Counted from the stretch's first letter, positions 1 through 7,581 are shown. The stretch: DNA of 19,383 nucleotides from CABHOJ01 sp965649545 (GCA_965649545.1 CBFGLF010000022.1:1-19383); one strand, 5' to 3'. Program-made: numbers and translations. Notes: generated from the letters alone by a model not told the origin.

Positions 1-230
1 TGCGTGTGCAGCTCGCGCATCTTGGCTTCCCGATTGCGGGTGACGATAAGTACGGTGACTTCGCGCTGAACAAGGCCTTACAGAAAAAGGGCCTCAAGCG
101 CATGTTCCTGCATTCCGCCGAGACCGGCATCCGGCATCCCTTGTCGGGCGAAAAACTCAAGCTGGTCGCGCCATTGCCGAAAGAGCTTGAACGGTTCATG
201 CAGACGCTGGAAACCGCCTCTCATGAGTAG
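1..230 (+). CDS. rluC: 23S rRNA pseudouridine synthase RluC, 3' end only
   Basis: This is the C-terminal part of a pseudouridine synthase of the RluC/RluD family, which isomerises specific uridines in 23S rRNA. The frame is open from the first bases of the window, so the gene begins outside it. The visible protein starts with RVQLAHLGFPIAGDDKYGD, the conserved block after the 'GRTHQIR' segment of this family, and continues through a basic stretch (KKGLKRMFLHS) and HPLSGE to a TAG stop. The catalytic aspartate and the S4 RNA-binding domain would lie upstream and cannot be checked. The stop lies inside the start of the next gene (overlap 223–230), as expected for a coupled pair. RluC is favoured over RluD because of the SGEKLKLVAPLP ending, but this is a family-level judgement. 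Confidence 0.85.
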   Translation, partial: RVQLAHLGFPIAGDDKYGDFALNKALQKKGLKRMFLHSAETGIRHPLSGEKLKLVAPLPKELERFMQTLETASHE

Positions 231-879
231 AAAGTACGATCTGATCGTGTTCGACTGGGATGGTACGCTGGCGGACTCGACCAGTATCATCATCCAGAGC
301 ATCCGACACGCCGCGGAAGAGACGGGGTTGCCCGTCCCGGAAAAGCAGGCTGCGAGTAGCATCATCGGCCTTGGCTTGCGCGAGGCGATCTTTCGGCTCT
401 TCGGTGAACTTGCACCTGCGCAGCTCGAGCACCTGATCGCACGCTACGCACATCATTATCATGCGCAAGAGAACGATATCCCTTTGTTCGAGGGAGCCTA
501 CGAGGCTGTGACCGCACTTGCGGAAAAGGGATATCTGCTTGGCGTGGCCACCGGTAAGGGACGCAATGGGTTGAACCGCGCGCTGGAGCAGAGCGGCTTG
601 AAGCCCCATATCCATGCCACGCGTTGCGTCGACGAATGTCATTCCAAGCCTCACCCCCAGATGCTGCTGGAACTGATGGACGAATTCGCCGTGCCCCCAG
701 CGCGCACGTTGATGATCGGTGATACCAGTTTTGACCTGCAAATGGCGCAGAACGCCAATGTCGCCAGTTTGGGCGTGACGTATGGCGCGCACCCGGTGGA
801 GCATCTGTTGCCCCATGCGCCGCTGGCACATTTCGACGAATTTGCTAAAGTGAACCAATGGCTGATAATGAACGCGTGA
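223..879 (+). CDS. HAD-superfamily phosphatase, phosphoglycolate phosphatase-like
   Basis: A 218-residue soluble hydrolase of the haloacid dehalogenase superfamily, close to the Gph/YjjG-type small-molecule phosphatases. All four HAD motifs are present. Motif I is DWDGT, with nucleophile Asp11 and acid/base Asp13. Motif II is the Thr at 110 in VATGKG. Motif III is Lys142 in SKPHP. Motif IV is GDTSFD, with Asp167 and Asp171. An alpha-helical cap lies between residues 18 and 95. An upstream in-frame ATG at 187 would add 12 residues inside rluC. The ATG at 223 is preferred because the protein then begins just before motif I, as in relatives, and overlaps the rluC stop by 8 bases. Its 3' end overlaps the next gene by 22 bases. 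The substrate cannot be read from the sequence. In proteobacteria this position next to rluC is usually annotated simply as HAD hydrolase. Confidence 0.9.
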   Translation: MSRKYDLIVFDWDGTLADSTSIIIQSIRHAAEETGLPVPEKQAASSIIGLGLREAIFRLFGELAPAQLEHLIARYAHHYHAQENDIPLFEGAYEAVTALAEKGYLLGVATGKGRNGLNRALEQSGLKPHIHATRCVDECHSKPHPQMLLELMDEFAVPPARTLMIGDTSFDLQMAQNANVASLGVTYGAHPVEHLLPHAPLAHFDEFAKVNQWLIMNA

Positions 880-1235
880 TCTGCCCAAGCCAGGCGCTGG
901 AAGAGCGAGGGCGGGGCGTGCGTTTCGACTTGCCAGAGCTGGGTGAGCGGACGACGGGTTTTGTGGTCAGGTTCGCAGGCAAGACCCACGCTTATGTGAA
1001 TCGCTGCGCCCACATCCCGGTCGAACTGGACTGGAACGAGGGGGATTTCTTCAATATCAGCAAGGATTACCTCATCTGTGCCACACATGGGGCACACTAT
1101 GAGCCAACGAACGGTCACTGCGTCATGGGCCCATGCAAAGGCCAGCGACTGCAAGCGATCGACGTTTTTGAACGGAATCAACAAGTCGTGATCAATCTCG
1201 ATTCAATCAACAAGGAAACCCGGCATCATGTCTGA
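858..1235 (+). CDS. Small Rieske [2Fe-2S] ferredoxin-like protein
   Basis: A 125-residue soluble protein consisting of a single Rieske iron–sulfur domain. Both ligand boxes are visible: Cys50-Ala-His52 and Cys74-Ala-Thr-His77 (CATHGAHY), which would coordinate a 2Fe-2S cluster through two Cys and two His. The gap of 21 residues between boxes is a little longer than in most Rieske ferredoxins. A following GPC (residues 91–93) resembles the conserved G-P-C/A turn after the second box. There is no signal peptide, membrane segment or oxygenase catalytic domain, so it should act as an electron carrier or redox sensor in the cytoplasm. It starts 22 bases inside the HAD gene and its stop overlaps the sppA start by 8 bases, so it is made with both. 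Its redox partner is not in the window. Confidence 0.9.
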   Translation: MADNERVICPSQALEERGRGVRFDLPELGERTTGFVVRFAGKTHAYVNRCAHIPVELDWNEGDFFNISKDYLICATHGAHYEPTNGHCVMGPCKGQRLQAIDVFERNQQVVINLDSINKETRHHV

Positions 1236-2157
1236 GCAAGATCATTGGGAACGTCAAACCATCGAAAAACTGGCGTTCTCGGCCATCAAGGAACAGCGAC
1301 GCGCGCGTCACTGGGGCATCTTCTTTAAATCGCTGACCTTCATCTACCTCTTCGTCCTGCTCTTCTATGCCATGGACTGGATCGGTGAAGGTACGAGCGC
1401 GAGTGTCGAGCATACCGCCCTGATCGATATCCAGGGTGTCATCGGCAGCGACGATACCGTGAACGCGGATTCCGTCATCTCCAGTATCAAGGATGCCTAT
1501 GACAACAAGCGTACCAAAGGCATCATCCTGCGGATCAACAGCCCGGGCGGCAGTCCAGTGCAAGCGGGATTGATCAATGACGAGATCAAGCGCCAGCGCA
1601 AGCTGCATCCCAACATCCCGGTATATGCCGTGGTCGAGGATATCTGTGCCTCCGGGGGGTATTACATCGCTGCTGCGGCCGACAAGATCTATGTCGACAA
1701 GGCCAGTATCGTCGGTTCCATCGGCGTGCTGATGGACGGCTTCGGCTTTACGGGCACGATGCAGAAGCTAGGTGTGGAACGCCGTTTGATGACGGCAGGC
1801 GAGAACAAGGCCATCCTCGACCCGTTCTCTGCCGTCAACCCCAAGCATCAACAGTATGCGCAGAAGATGCTCGACCAGATTCACCAGCAATTCATCAAGG
1901 TCGTGCGTGATGGCCGTGGCAAGCGATTGAAAGAGACGCCGGAGACCTTCAGCGGCCTCTTCTGGACGGGCGAAGACAGTATCGCCATGGGCCTGGCGGA
2001 TGCTTACGGCAGCTCCGATTATGTAGCGCGCGAAGTCATCAAGCAGGAGAACATCGTCGATTTCACCATGCGTGAAGGCCTGGCGGACCGGTTCGCCAAG
2101 AAGTTCGGGGCCAGCCTGGCGAATACCATCTCGTCCGGCAGCCTTAAACTGCGTTGA
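1228..2157 (+). CDS. sppA: Short-form SppA signal peptide peptidase (S49 family)
   Basis: A 309-residue membrane-anchored serine peptidase, expected to cleave leftover signal peptides within or beside the inner membrane. The N-terminus is cytoplasmic (basic KEQRRARHW), followed by one membrane segment at about residues 31–50. The S49 fold comes next: an oxyanion/substrate loop at NSPGGSP (104–110), the catalytic Ser142 in CASGGYY, and Lys194 in GENKA. The Ser–Lys distance of 52 residues matches what I recall for the Bacillus SppA dyad (Ser147/Lys199). Only one S49 repeat is present, unlike E. coli SppA with its two-domain chain of about 600 residues, so this is the short form. It is the last gene before the terminator at 2181–2213. 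A SohB-like function is the main alternative. Confidence 0.92.
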   Translation: MSEQDHWERQTIEKLAFSAIKEQRRARHWGIFFKSLTFIYLFVLLFYAMDWIGEGTSASVEHTALIDIQGVIGSDDTVNADSVISSIKDAYDNKRTKGIILRINSPGGSPVQAGLINDEIKRQRKLHPNIPVYAVVEDICASGGYYIAAAADKIYVDKASIVGSIGVLMDGFGFTGTMQKLGVERRLMTAGENKAILDPFSAVNPKHQQYAQKMLDQIHQQFIKVVRDGRGKRLKETPETFSGLFWTGEDSIAMGLADAYGSSDYVAREVIKQENIVDFTMREGLADRFAKKFGASLANTISSGSLKLR

Positions 2158-2180
2158 TGTAACAGATCCATGCCACACCA

Positions 2181-2213
2181 ATAAAAAAGGCAGCCTAAGG
2201 CTGCCTTTTTTAT
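2181..2213. terminator. Bidirectional intrinsic terminator between sppA and pgi
   Basis: A perfect 15-bp inverted repeat (left arm 2181–2195, loop TAA at 2196–2198, right arm 2199–2213) has a GGCAGCC core flanked by six A on one side and six T on the other. Read on either strand it gives a GC-rich hairpin followed by a U-tract. It lies 24 bases after the sppA stop and 13 bases beyond the pgi stop, so it can end both converging transcripts. Confidence 0.95.
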
Positions 2214-2226
2214 TTTAATCAAACGA

Positions 2227-3879
2227 TTAAATCATGTTCTTCGTGTGATTGATGAGGCCGTTGGTCGAGCTGTCGAAATCAGTGACGGCCCCATTCGAGG
2301 TCAGCTGCGGCAGAATCTGTTGCGCGATCTGCTTGCCATATTCCACGCCCCATTGATCATAGGAGTTGATATCCCAGATGATGCCTTGGACGAAGATCTT
2401 GTGCTCGTACAGGGCGATCAGCTTGCCCAAGGTCCGTGGGGTCAATTGGTCGAAGAGGATGGACGTCGTCGGCCGATTGCCGTCGAAGGTCTTGTGCGGC
2501 AGCAATGCCTCCAGGGCCTCGCCGGACATGCCTTGCGCTTCCAGTTCCGCACGCGCCTGATCCGTGGTCTTGCCCAGCATCAAAGCCTGGGTTTGCGCCA
2601 GGAAGTTGGCCAGCAGGATCTTGTGATGGGCATGCCCGTTATCGCCGATCTTGTAGTGGCTGTGCACCGGCATCAGGAAATCGCAAGGCACGATCTGCGT
2701 CCCCTGATGGATCAGCTGATAGAACGCGTGCTGGCCGTTGGTACCAGCTTCGCCCCAGATCACGGAGCCGGTCTTGTAGTGGACGCGTTTACCCTCGCGT
2801 GTGATGAATTTGCCGTTGCTCTCCATATCCGCCTGTTGCAGATACGCCGGAAAGCGCGACATGCCTTGGTCGTAGGGTAGGATGGCATGGCTGTCGACAT
2901 GGAAGAAGTTGTTATACCAGATACCGATCAGCGCCATGATCACCGGCATGTTCTGCTCCAGCGGAGCGCTGCGGAAATGCTGGTCCATGTCGTGACCGCC
3001 AGCGAGCAGCGCCTCGAAGTTATCCATGCCGATATAGATGGCGATGGACAGGCCGATGGCAGACCACAGCGAATAACGGCCGCCCACCCAATCCCAGAAC
3101 TCGAACATGTTGGCGGTATCGATGCCGAATTCTTTCACGGCCTTGGCATTGGTCGACAATGCGACGAAATGCTTCGAGACGTGGGCCTGATCCTTGGCGG
3201 TCGCGAGGAACCATGTCCGCGCAGACTGCGCATTGGTCATGGTCTCTTGCGTGGTGAAGGTCTTGGAGGCCACGATGAACAGGGTGGTCTCCGGATTGCA
3301 TTGCTCCAGCGCCCGCATGAGATGGGCGCCATCGATGTTGGATACGAAGTGCGCGCGAATGTCCTTGCTGGCATAAGGCTTGAGCGCATCGCACACCATG
3401 ACGGGGCCAAGGTCAGATCCCCCGATGCCGATATTGACGATGTCTGTGATGCGCTTGCCGGTATAGCCCAGCCACTGGCCATTACGCACGCGCTCACTGA
3501 AATCTCGCATCTGGGCCAGTACGCGATTGACGTCTTCCATGACATTCTTGCCGTCCAGCATCACCGGCTTGTTGCTGCGGTTGCGCAACGCCGTATGCAG
3601 GACCGCGCGGTTCTCGGTGATATTGATCTTTTCGCCGTTGAACATGCGTTCGCGCCAGCCTTCGATATCGGCTTCTCGGGCGAGCTGGAACAACAAGGGC
3701 AGGGTCTCTTTTGTGATGCGGTGCTTGGAGTAATCGAGCAGCAGGTCGTCGAACTTCAGGCTGAAATGCTCGAAGCGTTGCTTGTCCTGCGCGAAGAGGT
3801 CGCGCATATGCAAGGGCGCAACGGTCTGCTGATGCTGACATAAAGTATGCCAGACGGGGTATTGGGTCAGATTTATCAT
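2227..3879 (-). CDS. pgi: Glucose-6-phosphate isomerase
   Basis: A 550-residue cytoplasmic isomerase interconverting glucose-6-phosphate and fructose-6-phosphate, full length for the long bacterial (E. coli-type) form. Both family signatures are seen: VGGRYSLWSAIG at about 265–276 and the C-terminal Y-D-Q-W-G-V-E-x2-K block (507–516). The expected catalytic residues are Glu353 (DMESNGK), His384 (GQHAF) and Lys516. The sugar-phosphate loop is GIGGSDLG (151–158). It follows glgB on the same strand with a 31-base gap, so the two are probably cotranscribed. No clear Shine–Dalgarno sequence precedes the ATG at 3879. In this setting Pgi joins glycogen made or broken by the surrounding genes to fructose-6-phosphate. 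In a ribulose-monophosphate methylotroph that would be the entry point of assimilated C1 carbon, but this is inference. Confidence 0.97.
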   Translation of the reverse strand: MINLTQYPVWHTLCQHQQTVAPLHMRDLFAQDKQRFEHFSLKFDDLLLDYSKHRITKETLPLLFQLAREADIEGWRERMFNGEKINITENRAVLHTALRNRSNKPVMLDGKNVMEDVNRVLAQMRDFSERVRNGQWLGYTGKRITDIVNIGIGGSDLGPVMVCDALKPYASKDIRAHFVSNIDGAHLMRALEQCNPETTLFIVASKTFTTQETMTNAQSARTWFLATAKDQAHVSKHFVALSTNAKAVKEFGIDTANMFEFWDWVGGRYSLWSAIGLSIAIYIGMDNFEALLAGGHDMDQHFRSAPLEQNMPVIMALIGIWYNNFFHVDSHAILPYDQGMSRFPAYLQQADMESNGKFITREGKRVHYKTGSVIWGEAGTNGQHAFYQLIHQGTQIVPCDFLMPVHSHYKIGDNGHAHHKILLANFLAQTQALMLGKTTDQARAELEAQGMSGEALEALLPHKTFDGNRPTTSILFDQLTPRTLGKLIALYEHKIFVQGIIWDINSYDQWGVEYGKQIAQQILPQLTSNGAVTDFDSSTNGLINHTKNMI

Positions 3880-3910
3880 GTATTCAGTTAAGGTCGATCT
3901 AATTCAGTTT

Positions 3911-6085
3911 TTATTTGCGCTGGAGTATGACCCCGGCCAGAGGCGGGATCGTGACCAGCAATGATTGTGCATGCCCCATCCATGGGGTTGCTTCTGTCTT
4001 CAACCCGGCGCCGTTGCCTTGGTTGCTGCCGCCGTAACATTCGGCGTCACTATTAAACAATTCGATGTAGTCCCCTGCGGCAGGCACGCCGATCCGGTAG
4101 CCTTGGTGCAGGACGGGAGTGAAATTTAACAAAATCACCACGAATCCGCCATCCCGGTCCCGACGCTGGTAACTGATGATCGAATGGTCGGTATCGCGGC
4201 AATCGATCCAGTCGAAGCCCTGATGCTCGAAATCGAGGTCATACAGGGGTTTGAGGGCCATATACAGGTGGTTCAGGTCGCGGTTCAGCTGTTGCACACC
4301 TTTGTGCCAATGCGTCCCAAGCAGGTGCCAGTCCAGGCTGGTGTTCACGTTCCACTCGCGTCCCTGGGCGAATTCGTTGCCCATGAAATTGAGTTTCTTA
4401 CCCGGGATGGTCATCTGGTACGTCAGCAACAAACGTATGTTAGCAAATTTCTGCCAGGTATCGCCGGGCATCTTGTCCAGCAGGGAGTGCTTGCCGTGCA
4501 CCACCTCATCATGCGAGAAAGGCAATACGAAGTTCTCGCTGTAGGCGTAGAGCTGGCCGAACGTCAGACTATCGTGATGGTAACGTCGATGAATGGGGTC
4601 GTGCTCGATATAGGCCAGGGTGTCGTTCATCCAGCCCATGTTCCACTTCATCGAGAAACCCAGGCCGCCGAGGTAGACGGGACGGGAGATCATCGGCCAC
4701 GCCGTGGATTCCTCGGCGATGGTCAGCGCACCGGGGAAGTCCTCATGCACCATGACGTTCAGTTGTTTGAGGAAGTCGATGGCATCGAGATTCTCGCGAC
4801 CGCCGAACTGGTTGGGTACCCATTCCCCGGGCTTGCGGGAGTAGTCCAGATACAACATGGATGCGACGGCATCGACGCGCAAGCCGTCGATATGGAATTC
4901 GTTGAGCCAGTAATAGGCATTGGCCAGCAGGAAGTTACGTACTTCGTTGCGGCCGTAGTTGAAGATATAGGTGCCCCATTCCTGGTGTTCGCCTATGCGC
5001 GGATCTTCGTGCTCATAGAGCGCGGTGCCATCGAAGCGGGCGAGCGCCCAGTCGTCCTTGGGGAAGTGGCCGGGCACCCAGTCCAGGATCACGCCGATAC
5101 CGGCCTGGTGGGCCTTGTCGACGAGATAACGGAAATCGTCCGGGGTGCCGAAGCGGTTGGTCACGCCGAAATAGCCCGTGGTCTGATAACCCCAGGATTC
5201 ATTCAGCGGGTGCTCGGAGATCGGCAGCAGTTCGATATGGCTATAGCCCATCTCCTTCACATAAGGTACGAGCTGGTCGGCGAGATCTCGATAGTTGAGG
5301 AAGCGGCTATCCGCATCGCGACGCCATGAGCCGGCATGCACCTCGTAGCAATTGAATGGGGTATGCAGCCAATCGGCACTCGCGCGCTGTTTGAGCCAGT
5401 GCTGGTCGTTCCATTGGTAGCCTTCGGTCACCGTGACCTTGGCGGCAGTGCCCGGCCGCTGTTCGAAACTGAACCCGTAGGGGTCGGTCTTGACCATGAT
5501 GTTGCCGGTATGGCGATGCCGGATCTCATACTTGTAGAGCTCTTCCGCGCCCAGGCCTGGCAGGAATATCTCCCAGACGCCGCTTGAGCCTTGAGCGCGC
5601 ATGGGATGGACACGTCCATCCCACTGATTGAAATTACCCACGACACTGACACGTTCGGCATTCGGCGCCCAGACGGCGAACCTGACGCCCTCAACGCCTT
5701 GATGGATGAAGAGATGTGCGCCCAGCGTCTTGTAAGCGAGTTTGAGACGGCCTTCTCCAAAAAGATAAAGCTCGTCCGCCGAGAGGGTCGGGGTGAAGGA
5801 GTACGGGTCGATCTGCTCAGATTGATGCTCGCCTTGCTCAGTCCGGATCACACAGGGCCGTTGAACTTCCTCCTCACCCAGCCACTCGAAAAAGCCGTTG
5901 GCGTCACATCGCGGCACCGATCGCCAGCCTTGCACCGTTTTGAGCCAAAGCTTGTCTACATGCGGTAGAAATGCCCTGAATACGTGCTTGCCGGCGCTCT
6001 CATGTAACCCGAGGTAGGAAAAAGGGTCATGGTGTCTGGCGTCGAGGATGCGGGCTAACTGCTGATCTGGTTTGGATTTAGGCAA
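3911..6085 (-). CDS. glgB: 1,4-alpha-glucan branching enzyme GlgB (GH13)
   Basis: A 724-residue branching enzyme that cuts alpha-1,4-glucan chains and rejoins them through alpha-1,6 bonds. The N-terminal module (about 1–120) is followed by a CBM48/isoamylase-type domain (FAVWAPNAERVSVVGNFNQW, from about 136) and the GH13 barrel. The nucleophile Asp405 (DGLRVDAVAS), acid/base Glu458 (TIAEES) and stabilising Asp526 (FSHDEVVHGK) fall at the same numbers I recall for E. coli GlgB. The C-terminal beta domain ends LPPLAGVILQRK. The start codon is TTG (6083–6085). No nearby ATG would keep the conserved N-terminal DPFSYLG region, and a weak ACGGA lies 5 bases upstream. It is divergent from glgC across 166 bases and is followed by pgi. 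Confidence 0.97.
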   Translation of the reverse strand: MPKSKPDQQLARILDARHHDPFSYLGLHESAGKHVFRAFLPHVDKLWLKTVQGWRSVPRCDANGFFEWLGEEEVQRPCVIRTEQGEHQSEQIDPYSFTPTLSADELYLFGEGRLKLAYKTLGAHLFIHQGVEGVRFAVWAPNAERVSVVGNFNQWDGRVHPMRAQGSSGVWEIFLPGLGAEELYKYEIRHRHTGNIMVKTDPYGFSFEQRPGTAAKVTVTEGYQWNDQHWLKQRASADWLHTPFNCYEVHAGSWRRDADSRFLNYRDLADQLVPYVKEMGYSHIELLPISEHPLNESWGYQTTGYFGVTNRFGTPDDFRYLVDKAHQAGIGVILDWVPGHFPKDDWALARFDGTALYEHEDPRIGEHQEWGTYIFNYGRNEVRNFLLANAYYWLNEFHIDGLRVDAVASMLYLDYSRKPGEWVPNQFGGRENLDAIDFLKQLNVMVHEDFPGALTIAEESTAWPMISRPVYLGGLGFSMKWNMGWMNDTLAYIEHDPIHRRYHHDSLTFGQLYAYSENFVLPFSHDEVVHGKHSLLDKMPGDTWQKFANIRLLLTYQMTIPGKKLNFMGNEFAQGREWNVNTSLDWHLLGTHWHKGVQQLNRDLNHLYMALKPLYDLDFEHQGFDWIDCRDTDHSIISYQRRDRDGGFVVILLNFTPVLHQGYRIGVPAAGDYIELFNSDAECYGGSNQGNGAGLKTEATPWMGHAQSLLVTIPPLAGVILQRK

Positions 6086-6153
6086 AATTTTCCGTCTGTA
6101 ATTATTTTGGGAATGTCAGGCCGGTCCTATGGCTAGCCGTCAATTATCGTGTC

Positions 6154-6159
6154 TATAAT
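6154..6159 (+). promoter_or_regulatory. Candidate glgC promoter P1 (-10 TATAAT)
   Basis: A consensus TATAAT sits in the glgB–glgC divergent region. The sequence 16–18 bases upstream (around 6130–6136, TGGCTAG) is a poor -35, so recognition would need an activator or other contacts. Transcription would begin near 6166 and give glgC a leader of about 86 bases that contains the inverted repeat at 6207–6228. Assigned by eye only. Confidence 0.45.
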
Positions 6160-6206
6160 GCAGTCAGGGCGCTAGAACTAGGCAGAACAAGCCTTTAGGC
6201 GCTCCA

Positions 6207-6228
6207 TTGACATCACAGCGAATGTCAA
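6207..6228. promoter_or_regulatory. Operator-like inverted repeat TTGACAT-N8-ATGTCAA
   Basis: Two perfect 7-base arms, TTGACAT (6207–6213) and ATGTCAA (6222–6228), surround an 8-base spacer. The dyad overlaps the -35 and spacer of P2 and lies in the leader of any P1 transcript. A further half site, ATGTCA, is at 6113–6118 near the glgB side. The layout suits a dimeric repressor acting on the divergent glycogen genes. No regulator gene is present in the window and I cannot name the protein. Confidence 0.45.
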
Positions 6229-6236
6229 ACTATAAA
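6207..6236 (+). promoter_or_regulatory. Candidate glgC promoter P2 (TTGACA–18–TATAAA)
   Basis: A consensus -35 TTGACA (6207–6212) is followed after 18 bases by TATAAA (6231–6236), one mismatch from the sigma-70 -10. The predicted start near 6243 falls inside the glgC Shine–Dalgarno sequence and only about 9 bases before the ATG. If used, it would give an almost leaderless message with part of the ribosome site missing. The -35 is also one arm of an inverted repeat, so the match may partly reflect an operator. Confidence 0.4.
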
Positions 6237-6238
6237 AC

Positions 6239-6246
6239 AGAGGGGA
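6239..6246 (+). promoter_or_regulatory. glgC: glgC ribosome binding site that fixes the start
   Basis: AGAGGGGA lies 5 bases before the ATG at 6252, a good Shine–Dalgarno match with usable spacing. It supports that ATG over the upstream TTG at 6207 and ATG at 6222, neither of which has a comparable purine tract. Confidence 0.7.
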
Positions 6247-6251
6247 TAAAA

Positions 6252-7532
6252 ATGCAGCAGGAATCATCATCTTCGCGTTTCATCAGTGCCTTAACAAAAA
6301 ATACGCTGGCACTGATCCTGGCTGGCGGTCGCGGCAGCCGACTGAAGAACCTCACTGACTGGCGCGCCAAGCCTGCCGTGCCGTTCGGCGGCAAGTTCCG
6401 CATCATCGATTTCCCTCTGTCCAATTGCATGAACTCCGGTGTCCGTCGTATCGGCGTCGTCACCCAGTACAAATCGCATAGCCTGTTGCAGCATATCCAG
6501 CGCGGCTGGGGCTTCCTGCGTGGTGAGTTCAACGAATTCGTGGAGCTGCTACCGGCGCAACAGCGCATCGAGGAGGAGTGGTACAAGGGCACGGCCGACG
6601 CCGTCTTCCAGAATCTGGATATCCTGCGCCAAGTTGGTGCAGAATTCGTCCTCATCTTGGCGGGCGACCACATCTACAAGATGGATTACGGTCAGATGTT
6701 GGCTTCCCACGTCCGCAACAAGGCGGACATGACCATTGCTTGCATCAACGTGCCGCTGGAAGATGCCAAGGCATTCGGCGTGATCGGGGTCGACGACAGT
6801 GACCGCGTCACTGAATTCGAGGAGAAGCCCGATCATCCCAAGACCATCCCGGGCAATCCCGAACAGGCGTTCGCCAGCATGGGGATCTACGTGTTCAATT
6901 CCTCGTTCCTCTATGAACAGCTGATCCGTGACGCGGATGACCACACGTCCACCCATGATTTCGGCAAGGACATCATCCCGAGGATGATCAAGAAATATCG
7001 CGTATTCGCACACCGGTTCACCGACAGTTGCGTCGGTGCTGCCGACGGCAACTATTACTGGCGTGATGTTGGTACGGTAGATGCTTATTGGGAAGCGAAC
7101 ATGGAGTTGACCAAGGTGGTGCCGGAGTTGAACCTCTACGACCGGAACTGGCCGATCTGGACCTACCAGGAACAGTTGCCGCCCGCGAAGTTCGTTTTCA
7201 ATAACGACGACAGGCGCGGTTCTGCGACCGATTCCCTGATCTCCGGCGGGTGCATCATCAGCGGCTCGCAGGTGACGAGTTCGGTGCTGTTCTCCGATGT
7301 GCGGGTGAACAGCTACAGCACCATCGAAGATTCGGTGATCCTGCCCAACGTGGATATCGGCCGTTACGTCACGCTCAAACGCGTCGTGGTCGACAAGGGG
7401 GCACGTATCCCCGACGGGATGGAGATCGGCCTCAATCCCGAGCAGGACCGCAAGCGCTTCCATGTGTCCGAGAAAGGCATCACCCTCGTGACGCCCGATA
7501 TGTTAGGGCAGTCGCTACACCACGCACGATAG
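6252..7532 (+). CDS. glgC: Glucose-1-phosphate adenylyltransferase GlgC
   Basis: A 426-residue ADP-glucose pyrophosphorylase, which makes ADP-glucose from glucose-1-phosphate and ATP, the committed step of bacterial glycogen synthesis. The nucleotide-binding loop LAGGRGSRL starts at about 23. RAKPAVPFGGKFRIIDFPLSN, GDHIYKMDYG, the glucose-1-phosphate region VEKP-like EFEEKPDHP, YWRDVGT and the left-handed beta-helix C-terminus are all present. The chosen ATG gives a length close to the 431 residues of the E. coli enzyme. Aligned by eye to E. coli as I recall it, Trp37 replaces the activator-binding Lys39. The C-terminal arginines of the fructose-1,6-bisphosphate site are also absent (PDMLG in place of REMLR), while the AMP-site Arg38 and Arg50 remain. 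The allosteric activator may therefore differ. It is the first gene of a glgC–GH57–GH57–glk run. Confidence 0.97.
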   Translation: MQQESSSSRFISALTKNTLALILAGGRGSRLKNLTDWRAKPAVPFGGKFRIIDFPLSNCMNSGVRRIGVVTQYKSHSLLQHIQRGWGFLRGEFNEFVELLPAQQRIEEEWYKGTADAVFQNLDILRQVGAEFVLILAGDHIYKMDYGQMLASHVRNKADMTIACINVPLEDAKAFGVIGVDDSDRVTEFEEKPDHPKTIPGNPEQAFASMGIYVFNSSFLYEQLIRDADDHTSTHDFGKDIIPRMIKKYRVFAHRFTDSCVGAADGNYYWRDVGTVDAYWEANMELTKVVPELNLYDRNWPIWTYQEQLPPAKFVFNNDDRRGSATDSLISGGCIISGSQVTSSVLFSDVRVNSYSTIEDSVILPNVDIGRYVTLKRVVVDKGARIPDGMEIGLNPEQDRKRFHVSEKGITLVTPDMLGQSLHHAR

Positions 7533-7535
7533 CAA

Positions 7536-7554
7536 GACCCGGTCGCTCCGGGTC
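7536..7554 (+). terminator. GC-rich hairpin after glgC, possible attenuating terminator or mRNA-stabilising stem
   Basis: A 7-bp stem (GACCCGG/CCGGGTC, loop TCGCT) begins 3 bases after the glgC stop. The T-rich run that follows (7561–7569) starts 6 bases beyond the stem and is interrupted by A and G. It is thus weaker than a classical terminator and may let much transcription through to the GH57 genes, or protect the glgC 3' end. Confidence 0.5.
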
Positions 7555-7581
7555 ATCAGGTTTATTTTTGAAGGTTTTGAC

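Noticed and set aside
187..222. Upstream start for the HAD phosphatase at 187
   Set aside because: The added 12 residues are unlike the family N-terminus and lie within rluC. The ATG at 223 gives the usual overlap and the expected distance to motif I.
2887..3843. Long plus-strand open frame opposite pgi (318 codons)
   Set aside because: It lies entirely antisense to a full-length pgi, its translation shows no recognisable family motif, and it is explained by codon bias of the real gene in G+C-rich DNA.
4184..5329. Plus-strand open frame of 381 codons opposite glgB
   Set aside because: It is the complementary shadow of the glgB catalytic domain, with no ribosome site and no known motif.
6168..6203. 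Direct repeat GGCGCT (6168–6173, 6198–6203) with a short hairpin between, considered as a riboswitch or attenuator
   Set aside because: The stem is only about 4 bp, with no U-tract and no known aptamer pattern. It is too weak to call.
6207..6251. Upstream starts for glgC (TTG 6207, ATG 6222)
   Set aside because: The ATG at 6252 has the only good Shine–Dalgarno sequence and gives a length close to known GlgC. The upstream part carries promoter and dyad signals instead.
6549..7463. Minus-strand open frame of 304 codons opposite glgC
   Set aside because: It is antisense to the conserved body of glgC, with low-complexity His/Asp/Val-rich translation typical of a shadow frame.
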